Source of the DNA: Robertkochia aurantiaca
GTDB taxonomy: Bacteria; Bacteroidota; Bacteroidia; Flavobacteriales; Flavobacteriaceae
Length of the DNA stretch: 64,000 nt
Direction: 5' to 3'
NCBI RefSeq assembly: GCF_020166495.1
Contig: NZ_JAINZS010000006.1
Span: 1 to 64,000 of the forward strand
The notes below the pieces were generated by a model. The model was not told the origin of the DNA and searched no databases. It was given only the letters and a program-made list of their open reading frames with translations. Of this stretch, positions 36,601-44,225 are shown one piece after another; within the stretch, counting starts at the first letter, position 1, and each line of letters starts with the position of its first letter. Made by a program: the position numbers and the translations under genes.

Positions 36601-37182
36601 TTACTTCATCATGAGTGACAAATCAAAATTGATCTGGATCTGTTCCTTTACCGTGATGAGTCCCATAACACGGCTTGGAGCCTTAAGATCAAAGTCTCTT
36701 AATTTGAGGTTGAGAGTCCCCTGAACATTCATCATCTCGGTCTTTACCACTTTCAGAGGGATCTGATAGGTGTTGTTCTTTCCGGCTATGGTGATGGTTA
36801 CTATGGCGATGTATTGTGTAGGAATGTGAGGTGAAGGTTTAATATTTTCCACCTCCAAAAGCACAAAGGGATATTCTTCGGTGCGTAATAATTTATTGAA
36901 ATCATTATTGATTCCTTTACCGCCGCAATCAAAACCGGTATTGTTCAGCTGAAGAATAGCCTGGTCGAATACCAGCATATTATCATTGACCTGGTAGGTT
37001 ACCTTCACCGGTTTGTTCAGGTTATCAATATTGTAATCGCAGCTGAAGCTATGCACATTGGTCTTCCCTAAAATGCTCAGATCGCTTTCAGAGGTAATGA
37101 TTACCTCGGCCGATTCTTTGACCGGCGGGTTGATTACCATCAACAAAAAGGAGCTCAATATGAAGATTATCGTTGTTTTCAT
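36601..37182 (-). CDS. YceI-like exported protein
   Basis: 193 residues from the ATG at 37182; the longer frame has no sensible signal start. A signal peptide is followed by a YceI/lipocalin-like beta barrel: LSILGKTNVHSFSCDY, NNTGFDCGGKGINNDFNKLLRTEEYP, TITIAGKNNTYQIPLK, and the final LKLRDFDLKAPSRVMGLITVKEQIQINFDL. The family binds isoprenoid-like lipids. It is more divergent than the YceI gene at 38616. The two flank an outer-membrane porin-like gene on the same strand. Confidence 0.78.
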   Translation of the reverse strand: MKTTIIFILSSFLLMVINPPVKESAEVIITSESDLSILGKTNVHSFSCDYNIDNLNKPVKVTYQVNDNMLVFDQAILQLNNTGFDCGGKGINNDFNKLLRTEEYPFVLLEVENIKPSPHIPTQYIAIVTITIAGKNNTYQIPLKVVKTEMMNVQGTLNLKLRDFDLKAPSRVMGLITVKEQIQINFDLSLMMK

Positions 37183-37214
37183 CGCTGCGATAAGATAAAT
37201 TAAAAAAGGCAGAG

Positions 37215-37258
37215 AGACAGGCCTCAACAGGAACTTTTAAACCTTTTGAGACCTGTCT
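37215..37258 (-). terminator. Hairpin between the porin and the second YceI gene
   Basis: AGACAGG with CTCAA and its complement (TTGAG, CCTGTCT) form an imperfect 12-base stem around an 18-base loop after the porin stop; a T-run follows on the minus strand. It may partly terminate or stabilise the transcript. Confidence 0.55.
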
Positions 37259-37292
37259 TCCGCCAGTAGCAGGTTAGATTAAGGTGTTATTA

Positions 37293-38567
37293 TTAGAAGC
37301 TGATCGCTGCTTCAAGCATGATACCGTTAAAGCTTCCTTCGTTAAAGATGCTGGTATCAGCAAAACCGTCATAGTTCTGGTTTACATATTCGATCTTAGC
37401 CAGTACATTCTTGGTCAGGAAATATCCTGCAGACAGCTGGAATCTGTTGATCTCGATGTCACCGTTCGCAGGGTCAGCATCTTCTGCGTCTACCAGGTTG
37501 TAACGGGTTCCCACATAGAAATCTTCATTTTGTCCGAATCTGTAGATCAGCTCACCGGCATACTGGTTAGCAGTACGCTCTTCCAGTTCAGCATCGGCTT
37601 TACCTTTAGTTACTTCAAATGTTCCAAAGAACTCCAGACCTCCGACTTTCACGAACGGGTTGATCATTATGGCCGTGATGTTATTTCTCATACTTGGGTT
37701 GTAACGACCTGAACGGAAGTTTGAAGAGGCTCTGGCATCTTCCGGCTCCAGTACCAGGTAGTAACGAGATCCTGCACGGTCAGCACTGTAGAGGTATGAG
37801 TTTCTAACAGCTCCGGTGTTATAGATAGATCCTGTTAAACGGAATCTGAAATCATCCCATGTTTTGTCATATCCTAATTTGGCAAGGAATGAAGCACCAC
37901 CGGTTCCGGGGTTGGCCACGTCCTGGTTCAATTTACCATTGGTGAAACCGATCATTCCGATCCATCCGGCTCTTCTGTAGTACAGCTCAGCACCTACCTC
38001 TGTGGTAAAGGCATCCATGATCAGGTTACCAACAAACGGGTTGTAAATAGTCTGAGAGTTGTCACTTCTTCTGAAGTGGGCATCCCCGTAGTTGTTCTCC
38101 ATATGACCGATCTTCACGGTAGTGTACTTCATAAAGTTTTCCATGAAGCCTTCGCTGATGAAATCAAGCGCATCGATCTGGATGTACCCACCTTTCACGT
38201 AAGGCTCTGGGTGGTGACGAGAAGACAAATACGTTCTTAAGTGCATTCTCAGTCCTTTGTAAAGCACCACATCAAGATCAAGGTTGGCAGTAGCCAGGTT
38301 GAAATTGTCACCGATCTCGATCAGTGGAACGGCACCTGAGTTTTCATGGCTCAGTGCCTGAAACTGTAGGGTTGAAGATCCACCCACTCTTACATATACC
38401 GGCTCATCGTCCAGTACGGTGTCTTTGGGTGCTTCGAATACATTGATACCTCTTTTGTCGTAATGTCTGAAGTTATCAAGGTCTCTCTTGTTTTGTGCAA
38501 ACAGGGTAACCCCTGATAGTAGCAGCACAAAAACTAACAAACTGCGCATAGTTAATGTTGTTCTCAT
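37293..38567 (-). CDS. Putative outer-membrane porin
   Basis: 424 residues. A signal peptide ends TLFAQN. The mature part has regular 10-14 residue amphipathic strands (VRVGGSSTLQFQALSH, LRMHLRTYLSSRHHPEP, AELYYRRAGWIGMIGFTNGKLN, FRFRLTGSIYNTG, GELIYRFGQNEDFYVGTRYNLV, NRFQLSAGYFLTKNVLAKIEYVNQ) and ends in an aromatic ISF, as OM barrels do. It resembles phosphate-selective porin O/P-type proteins. It lies between two YceI genes and is downstream of an Fnr-type promoter, so a role in low-oxygen envelope adaptation is inferred. Confidence 0.75.
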   Translation of the reverse strand: MRTTLTMRSLLVFVLLLSGVTLFAQNKRDLDNFRHYDKRGINVFEAPKDTVLDDEPVYVRVGGSSTLQFQALSHENSGAVPLIEIGDNFNLATANLDLDVVLYKGLRMHLRTYLSSRHHPEPYVKGGYIQIDALDFISEGFMENFMKYTTVKIGHMENNYGDAHFRRSDNSQTIYNPFVGNLIMDAFTTEVGAELYYRRAGWIGMIGFTNGKLNQDVANPGTGGASFLAKLGYDKTWDDFRFRLTGSIYNTGAVRNSYLYSADRAGSRYYLVLEPEDARASSNFRSGRYNPSMRNNITAIMINPFVKVGGLEFFGTFEVTKGKADAELEERTANQYAGELIYRFGQNEDFYVGTRYNLVDAEDADPANGDIEINRFQLSAGYFLTKNVLAKIEYVNQNYDGFADTSIFNEGSFNGIMLEAAISF

Positions 38568-38615
38568 AGTTCCTGTTGTTTACTTGTTGTTATAGTTAAA
38601 AAAATGATTAGGGTT

Positions 38616-39203
38616 CTATCGACTCATGGTCGACTTAAACTTTATTGTTACTTCGTCACCTGTGGTTATAGTCCCGAAAAGGGCTGTAGGTGGTTCGACA
38701 TTGAATTCTGTCATTTTAAGCGATTTTTCCCCGGTTAAGATCACTTTGTTGCCGTCTACCTTCATCTCGAAAGGTACAGTGACCATTTTGGTTACTCCCG
38801 AGATAGTCATCTCTCCAGCGGTTTCGATGGCCCAGGTTCCGGCTCCTTTTTCAGAAATGGTTTTCACTTCTTTCATTTTATACCTGATGTTTTCATGGTC
38901 ATCCGCATCAAGAGCCTTATAGGTATTCTTGTCCATACCGCCTTTTCCGCTTTTCAGGCCTTTTACTCCTACGATCACTTCCAGATCCTTAATGCTGTTA
39001 TCACTTTCTCCCATCAGAAGCTTCACATCCTGGTCTTCGGCATCGATCTCCCAGTCATGCAGATTCGATGTTCCGTAAATGATCATCTCAGAGGAACTAT
39101 CGTCTAGTTTATACTCTTGAGCTTTCAGGCTCATTCCGCATAGCAGCGTCACCAGGAAAAGGATGACCCATGCTTTACTGTTGAACTGTGTTGTATTCAT
39201 CAT
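38616..39203 (-). CDS. YceI family periplasmic lipid-binding-like protein
   Basis: 195 residues. A signal peptide ends MSLKAQ. The YceI barrel is clear: YGTSNLHDWEIDAEDQ, LEVIVGVKGLKSGKGGMDKNTYKALDAD, ENIRYKMKEV, GEMTISGVTKMVTVPFEM and VEPPTALFGTITTGDEVTIKF. YceI binds polyisoprenoids in E. coli; the ligand here is unknown. It is the first gene of a YceI-porin-YceI cluster and starts just after an Fnr-type site plus -7 box (39222-39265). Confidence 0.93.
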   Translation of the reverse strand: MMNTTQFNSKAWVILFLVTLLCGMSLKAQEYKLDDSSSEMIIYGTSNLHDWEIDAEDQDVKLLMGESDNSIKDLEVIVGVKGLKSGKGGMDKNTYKALDADDHENIRYKMKEVKTISEKGAGTWAIETAGEMTISGVTKMVTVPFEMKVDGNKVILTGEKSLKMTEFNVEPPTALFGTITTGDEVTIKFKSTMSR

Positions 39204-39221
39204 ACTTGGTTTTTACTTGTA

Positions 39222-39265
39222 CAAATTTTCGCATTATTGGTTTCTTAAATCATGATAATTGTCAG
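39222..39265 (-). promoter_or_regulatory. Fnr-type activator site plus -7 box before the YceI-porin cluster
   Basis: On the minus strand CTGACAATTATCAT (39252-39265) is followed by AAAATTTG (39222-39229), a TAnnTTTG box with one mismatch. The palindrome centre is 29.5 bases upstream of the first -7 base, the same as at ccoI, ccoS and hemN. There is no TTTG -33 box, as expected for an activated promoter. The leader to the ATG is about 15 bases. Confidence 0.72.
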
Positions 39266-39455
39266 GAGCAAAAAAAATTATGCGTGAATGGTATTTTTAT
39301 GAGAAGGTCGTGAAGGGAAGCCTTAATTTTAAACGACTGAAAATAAGCATATTACCTATCAAATAAAATTATAGCATCGTATATTTATTTATGATGGTCA
39401 TAAAGATTTTAAATAATTTCTTAAAATTTCCTTAATGTATGGAGTCGTAAATATC

Positions 39456-40352
39456 CTATAAAATAAAGTATTTCTCTTGTTTTTGACGGGAAATGACCGG
39501 GCTTTCCGGGTTGACCATCTTGTTCAGGTTGTTTTCGATGGTCTCTGAGATCTTAAATACCGGCACATCGGTCTGATAACCTTTGAAGGGATCCTGCAGG
39601 TGTATGGCAGATTTTTCCAGCAGGAAGAAAGGAATGGTAAAAAGAATGAGAAGCGTGCCAACCAGGTAACCAAGATATTCGATGAGCCCGAAAGGAAGTA
39701 ATATAATAAAGATATAGAGTAGAAATTCAACCACCTTACTGTAGGTTTTTGGAAAAACCGTGTTGGCAATTCGCTCTGACCTTCCCATGGCATCACAGAG
39801 CCGGGTAATGGTTTGCTCGGTTAGCATATGTTGAAAATCGGTCAGGTGACCTTTTTTCCGGCAATTTTCCAGGATTTCGCTTTGCAGGTGTAACAGGGAG
39901 TTGGGAATATGGCCCGCAGAAGTAACCAGGGAAAGCTGCTCTTCATTTAAATATCTTTGAATGTCTTGCTGTTCCTGGCCTTTCAATGATCTGGCCAGGG
40001 CATAACACCAGGCTATTTGCAGGTTTTTTATCTCATTAACCGTTGTAGTTCTGAGGTCATCAGGTAAAAATGAAAGACTTTGTCGTAATAAGGTGCGACT
40101 GTCGTTTACAATACTTCCCCAGATCTTTCGGGCTTCCCACCAGCGGTCATATGCCTGGTTCAGCCGAAAACCAAGGATCAGCGATATCGTGGTACCCAAT
40201 ATAGCCGGGATGGCTACAGGAATAAAGATTCCCTTGACCTGGTATATTTCGTCGAGGATCTCAATAGCTATTACATACAAGCTTGTTAGTAACAGTTCTG
40301 TTTTGACCTTATTCAGAATAAAGCCTATCGGAATGGGTTTGTCCAATAGCAT
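39456..40352 (-). CDS. Bestrophin family protein
   Basis: 298 residues. The family signature is the N-terminal MLLDKPIPIGFILNKVKTELL with LGFRLNQAYDRWWEARKIWGSIVNDSRTLLR after the second helix. Four membrane segments are visible, two of them near residues 210-245. Bacterial bestrophins form pentameric ion channels in the inner membrane. A 252-base gap upstream separates it from the YceI gene. Confidence 0.93.
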   Translation of the reverse strand: MLLDKPIPIGFILNKVKTELLLTSLYVIAIEILDEIYQVKGIFIPVAIPAILGTTISLILGFRLNQAYDRWWEARKIWGSIVNDSRTLLRQSLSFLPDDLRTTTVNEIKNLQIAWCYALARSLKGQEQQDIQRYLNEEQLSLVTSAGHIPNSLLHLQSEILENCRKKGHLTDFQHMLTEQTITRLCDAMGRSERIANTVFPKTYSKVVEFLLYIFIILLPFGLIEYLGYLVGTLLILFTIPFFLLEKSAIHLQDPFKGYQTDVPVFKISETIENNLNKMVNPESPVISRQKQEKYFIL

Positions 40353-40401
40353 ATCATCTGTCTTAAATACATTCGGGCATATCTTTTTTACCCTGTAAGG
40401 C

Positions 40402-40445
40402 TAAAAAAGGAAACCGAAGCAGCGGGGGGAACTGCTCCGGTTTTT
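40402..40445 (-). terminator. Terminator of the metzincin gene
   Basis: An AAACCG-AGCAG / CTGCT-CGGTTT stem with one mismatch lies 12 bases after the metzincin stop and is followed on the minus strand by a T-run. Confidence 0.75.
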
Positions 40446-40456
40446 ATATTAAATGT

Positions 40457-41398
40457 TTATTGAAGAGGCCATTCCTCCCAGATGCCGCAATGACCTGCCT
40501 TATCGGTCTTTTCAATGTCTGTCTGTGTGCCGCTGTAGGAAGCGTTCATTACAGCCCGGGGTGCAAAGAAAATTTTTCCGGTTCGATTGGTAAAAGCTTC
40601 CCCAAAATGAGCCTGGCTCAGCCCATGCCCGGCCTCATGTAAAGCGACGGTTTCAACATCAAATACTCCGACACCGTCTACCCATGGAAAGTTATCATTA
40701 TAATAAATCTCTCTAAACGCGACATCTGTTTTGCCGTCGTTATTGGTGTCAATCGTATTTCCCTGTGCATCGGTAAAGACAATGGTGAAGGCGACTCCGA
40801 GAATAAAATTGCTTCCACCAGGAGCCAACCGATTGAAGAAACCTCCCTCAAGCCATCCGGCATGTACCACATCACCGAAAAACCCGAATGATCCGCCATA
40901 ACCAAAAATGGCGGCTACGAATCCGGTCTGGATGTTTTCGTTCGAAGGTATGCGGGTCATATCGAGATCAGAACAAATGACCTGGTCCCAGGTATTCATG
41001 GCGCGGGTGATGGCAGCGTCGGTTTGTGCCACCGGTAGTGACTGAGATGGTCTTGTATTGTCAATATAATACGAGACAGCAGGGCTTCCGTCTAAGGATT
41101 GAGCGGGAACGAAATCTGCCCCGAGTTGCCGGTTACCCCGGTCTGAAAAGAACACCGTTCTGCCCATAAGTCCGTTTTCCCCGGTGGTCAGGTATTCGGC
41201 ACTGTACAACGTATAATTCAGGGAGGCCGTTTTGGCAAGCGTAGATTTTGGAATAATATCTTCCAGGTTGATGAAGACCGCTTCCGGTTCAGGGATTCGG
41301 GTCAGCTCAGCCTCGGGGGCGGTTTCCGTTAGATCGTCATGACAGGATGTCAATCCGAAAGTCAACAGTACTGCAAAACAGAATAATGCTTTTTTCAT
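40457..41398 (-). CDS. Metzincin (matrixin-like) zinc metalloprotease lipoprotein
   Basis: 313 residues. A lipoprotein signal ends LTSC (Cys19). The zinc motif HEAGHGLSQAH (His254, Glu255, His258, His264) has the full metzincin HExxHxxxxxH form, and the Met-turn follows in AVMNAS (Met284). It would act on proteins outside the cell or at the outer surface. The 230 residues before the zinc site include NTNNDGKTDVAF, possibly calcium binding. Divergent from the bestrophin operon by strand and closed by its own terminator. Confidence 0.88.
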   Translation of the reverse strand: MKKALFCFAVLLTFGLTSCHDDLTETAPEAELTRIPEPEAVFINLEDIIPKSTLAKTASLNYTLYSAEYLTTGENGLMGRTVFFSDRGNRQLGADFVPAQSLDGSPAVSYYIDNTRPSQSLPVAQTDAAITRAMNTWDQVICSDLDMTRIPSNENIQTGFVAAIFGYGGSFGFFGDVVHAGWLEGGFFNRLAPGGSNFILGVAFTIVFTDAQGNTIDTNNDGKTDVAFREIYYNDNFPWVDGVGVFDVETVALHEAGHGLSQAHFGEAFTNRTGKIFFAPRAVMNASYSGTQTDIEKTDKAGHCGIWEEWPLQ

Positions 41399-41527
41399 TG
41401 TGATTTAGTTTATTAGTGAGTGAATATTAGTAAGCTAAATCACAAGGTTGGAGGGATTTAAATCTACATATAGGCAAATAATAAACTGTAAATCAATCGA
41501 TTAAAGGCTTATATATCCTTTGTGATA

Positions 41528-42817
41528 TCAATCGTCTATGGCAGAAAAGGTAAGTTGCATGAATTTCCAGCCCGTATCATCGGTGTCTATGGCCTGGGTT
41601 TGTTTCATGATAATGCCAATGAGTTCTTCTTGCGGGTCAGCAAAATACTGGGTGTTGAAATAGCCACCCCAGTAGAAGGTTCCTTCACTACCCCACCCCC
41701 CTTTTAACGAGGTTTTACGGTCGGTTTGCCCGAAGGCGAGGCCGTAATTTCCGGCTACCCCATCGAAAAGTTCTGCGATCTGGTTGCTGAGTATGAAATC
41801 AACCGTTACCCGGCTAAGAAGTCTTTGACCGTTATAGGTGCCTTTATTCAGGTACATTTGCAGAAACCGGGCATAATCTTCGGCAGTGCTCGACAATCCC
41901 GCTCCACCTGAAAAAAACCGTTTAGCCCCTTTTACAGGATAGTCCGGATCATAAAATGTGGTGGGATAATTCTCCCATTGATCATTTGCCAGGGTTTGTA
42001 TGCGTACCAGACGGTCTTGTTTTTCCTCCGGAAGATAGAACCAGGTGTCATCCATGCCCAGCGGATCGAAAATGCGCTCCCGGAAAAACCGGTCGAGCGG
42101 CATGCCGGAGATCACCTCTACAAAATACCCTAACACGTCCAGCCCTTCGCTATAAGTGAATTTTTCTCCGGGCTCATGATGCAGGGGGAGATCTGCCAGA
42201 GCGAGAACACTTTCTTCGATCGTTACATCTTCAGTGGTGAAGAGGTCTGTGACCCCAGCCTTATGATAAATCATTTTTATCCTTTCATCAGCATCGATCT
42301 GCCCGTATCCCAAACCCGAAGTGTGAGTGAGCAAATGTCTGATAGTGATCTTGTTTTTTGCCGGGACAGCCGTGTAAGTAGTATCGCTTGCCACCAGTGA
42401 GTCGAGCACCTCCATGTTTTCGAATTCAGTAATGTATTTTTCGATCGGGTCGTCAAGTCTGAACCGGCCTTCTTCCCACAACATCATCACGGCTGTGGCG
42501 GTTATCGCTTTTGTCTGGGAAGCAATGCGAAATATGGCATCCCGTTCCATGGGTTCACCCGTTTCAGGATTGGCTGTACCAAAGGCCTTATGATAGGCGA
42601 TGACTCCATTCCTGGCAATAAAAGCTACTGCTCCGGGGATTTCATCTTCTTCTATGGCCTCCTCGATCATCCTGTCTACTCGTTCCAGTCGTTCTGCTGA
42701 CAAACCGGCCTCAGCGGCATTTCCGTATCTCAGTTGAGAAACCACCTCAGCGCTTTGCTGGGCAGCAGCGGTAAAAATTGAAAATAAAATGATCGTAAAA
42801 AGTGGAAGGCGTTTCAT
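41528..42817 (-). CDS. Serine hydrolase, class C beta-lactamase-like (EstB type)
   Basis: 429 residues with a signal peptide (to AAAQQ). SxxK is SQTK (Ser100, Lys103); the YxE/N box is YSEG near 222 and the later GGWGSEGTFYWGG replaces the KTG box. It is a family VIII-type esterase/beta-lactamase with an unknown substrate. Mature protein periplasmic. Similar in class to the gene at 19981 but clearly a different branch. Confidence 0.88.
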   Translation of the reverse strand: MKRLPLFTIILFSIFTAAAQQSAEVVSQLRYGNAAEAGLSAERLERVDRMIEEAIEEDEIPGAVAFIARNGVIAYHKAFGTANPETGEPMERDAIFRIASQTKAITATAVMMLWEEGRFRLDDPIEKYITEFENMEVLDSLVASDTTYTAVPAKNKITIRHLLTHTSGLGYGQIDADERIKMIYHKAGVTDLFTTEDVTIEESVLALADLPLHHEPGEKFTYSEGLDVLGYFVEVISGMPLDRFFRERIFDPLGMDDTWFYLPEEKQDRLVRIQTLANDQWENYPTTFYDPDYPVKGAKRFFSGGAGLSSTAEDYARFLQMYLNKGTYNGQRLLSRVTVDFILSNQIAELFDGVAGNYGLAFGQTDRKTSLKGGWGSEGTFYWGGYFNTQYFADPQEELIGIIMKQTQAIDTDDTGWKFMQLTFSAIDD

Positions 42818-42883
42818 ATGTCAGACTTGTTTCCCATAAATATAGGAAAATATGCTACGGTTGCTAAAATAGCTCTGCGTTAC

Positions 42884-43420
42884 CTAACACTTATATGTAT
42901 AAAGTACACATCTTTCCAGGGAAGGGAAACCGGAAAGTTCGGGATGGAGAAATTCGGTCTTCTTTTGCATCCCGCTTTTTTCCATCACGCGTATTGATGG
43001 CTGATTAATCAGGGGGGCTATGGCAGCGATCTGTGGCACCTTCAGATTCGTGCAGGCCCAGTCGAGGCACCGGCGGGCTCCTTCACTGGCATATCCCTTG
43101 CCCCAATGATCAGGGTGCAGCCGCCACCCGACATCGGTCACAGGGGTGAATGCTGCATCAAAGGTCTGGTAACCGATTCCTATGAAACCTATAAAGGTGC
43201 GGGAGTCAAGTTTCTCCACAGCAAAATAACAATGTTGCCTGCTTTGATAAAGTCTGTTCATGCGGGAGATGAAGCCTGCTGTATCTTCAACGGTGAGGGT
43301 CGAAGGGAAATAGCGCATGGCTTTCTCATTACTATTAATGAGATGCATGGGTAACAGATCTTCAGCAAGTGACCAGGTTCTGAAGCCAAGTCGTTCCGAA
43401 GTAAAAAGAAAAGGTTTCAA
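42884..43420 (-). CDS. GNAT family N-acetyltransferase (RimJ/RimL-like)
   Basis: 178 residues. The start is TTG at 43418-43420, because the conserved TSERLGFRTW N-terminus lies immediately behind it and no ATG precedes. GWRLHPDHWGKGYASEGARRCLDWA is the acetyl-CoA region, and the family-typical SIRVMEKSGM follows. It may acetylate a protein N-terminus or small amine. It lies 13 bases downstream of the Crp/Fnr gene and could be co-transcribed. Confidence 0.86.
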   Translation of the reverse strand: MKPFLFTSERLGFRTWSLAEDLLPMHLINSNEKAMRYFPSTLTVEDTAGFISRMNRLYQSRQHCYFAVEKLDSRTFIGFIGIGYQTFDAAFTPVTDVGWRLHPDHWGKGYASEGARRCLDWACTNLKVPQIAAIAPLINQPSIRVMEKSGMQKKTEFLHPELSGFPSLERCVLYTYKC

Positions 43421-43433
43421 ACCTATGAAGGTT

Positions 43434-44120
43434 TCAGAAGCCTTCTGAAAGACGTTCCAGGGAGTTTTCGTCGGTGATCCTGATGCGTTTTCCCTTAGTC
43501 TCTATCAGACCTTTTTTACTGAAATCAGAAAGCATTCGAATCAGTGATTCTGTGGCAGTACCCACCATTCCGGCGATCTCTTCGCGAGATAGCTGCAGGC
43601 CGAGATACCCCTCGTCATCTTCTCCGAAATCTTCCTTGAATTCCAGCAGATAACTGGCCAGACGTTCTTTGACGGGCTTCTGAGCCATGTTTACGATATG
43701 GTTATCTGCTTCCTTCAGATCATCACATACCTCCCGAAGTACACTGTCTGTAAATTTCGGATTGGTATGAAAAGCGCTCATGATATCGGCCTTAGGTATA
43801 AAACAGACCTCCATGTCTTCAATCGCTATGGCTGAAAGATTCACGGTATCATTTCCTAACATGGTTCTCAGACCTAAAAGGTCGCCTCTTTTGATGAATT
43901 TGATGATCTGGCTGCGGCCGTTATTAGATAGTTTGGTCAGCTTACATATGCCCTCTTTAATACAATAGACTCCGTCAAGATGTTGACCTTCTTCAAAGAT
44001 GGCTTCACCCTTTTTAACGGTGTAACCTTCCTTACAGGCTGAGATTCGGATCAGGTCTTCCTTGTTAAGTGTATTTAGAGAACTGAACTGTCTGACGATA
44101 CAGTGTTCGCATTTGCTCAT
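43434..44120 (-). CDS. Crp/Fnr family transcriptional regulator
   Basis: 228 residues: a cyclic-nucleotide-binding-type barrel (20-140), a dimer helix and a C-terminal winged helix (LSREEIAGMVGTATESLIRMLSDFSKKGLI). The recognition helix has Glu191 and Arg195, the contacts that read TGA cores in Crp and Fnr, with Ile194 where Fnr has the serine that selects TTGAT. The N-terminus has a CxxC (Cys4, Cys7), and other cysteines at 29, 53, 59, 106 and 132 could build an oxygen-sensing Fe-S cluster. It is divergent from ccoI across an Fnr-like site, so it is the best candidate activator of the cbb3 genes. Confidence 0.93.
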   Translation of the reverse strand: MSKCEHCIVRQFSSLNTLNKEDLIRISACKEGYTVKKGEAIFEEGQHLDGVYCIKEGICKLTKLSNNGRSQIIKFIKRGDLLGLRTMLGNDTVNLSAIAIEDMEVCFIPKADIMSAFHTNPKFTDSVLREVCDDLKEADNHIVNMAQKPVKERLASYLLEFKEDFGEDDEGYLGLQLSREEIAGMVGTATESLIRMLSDFSKKGLIETKGKRIRITDENSLERLSEGF

Positions 44121-44161
44121 ATGACGTTAGGTTGTCTGCTCGTTTCCAATTTACGAATTTG

Positions 44162-44205
44162 ATGACAAATATCATACTTTTTTTGCTGACTACCCAGCAT
44201 CTTTG
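44162..44205 (+). promoter_or_regulatory. Fnr-type activator site plus -7 box before ccoI
   Basis: ATGACAAATATCAT (44162-44175) is centred 29.5 bases upstream of CATCTTTG (44198-44205), which is TAnnTTTG with one mismatch. No -33 box. The ATG follows 20 bases later. Confidence 0.75.
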
Positions 44206-44225
44206 TTTCAGGTAAATGAGTTAAA

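Noticed and set aside
44132-44175. The ccoI palindrome acting as an activator site for the Crp/Fnr gene itself
   Set aside because: No TAnnTTTG-like box lies 29.5 bases downstream in the minus direction, so only ccoI fits the pattern.
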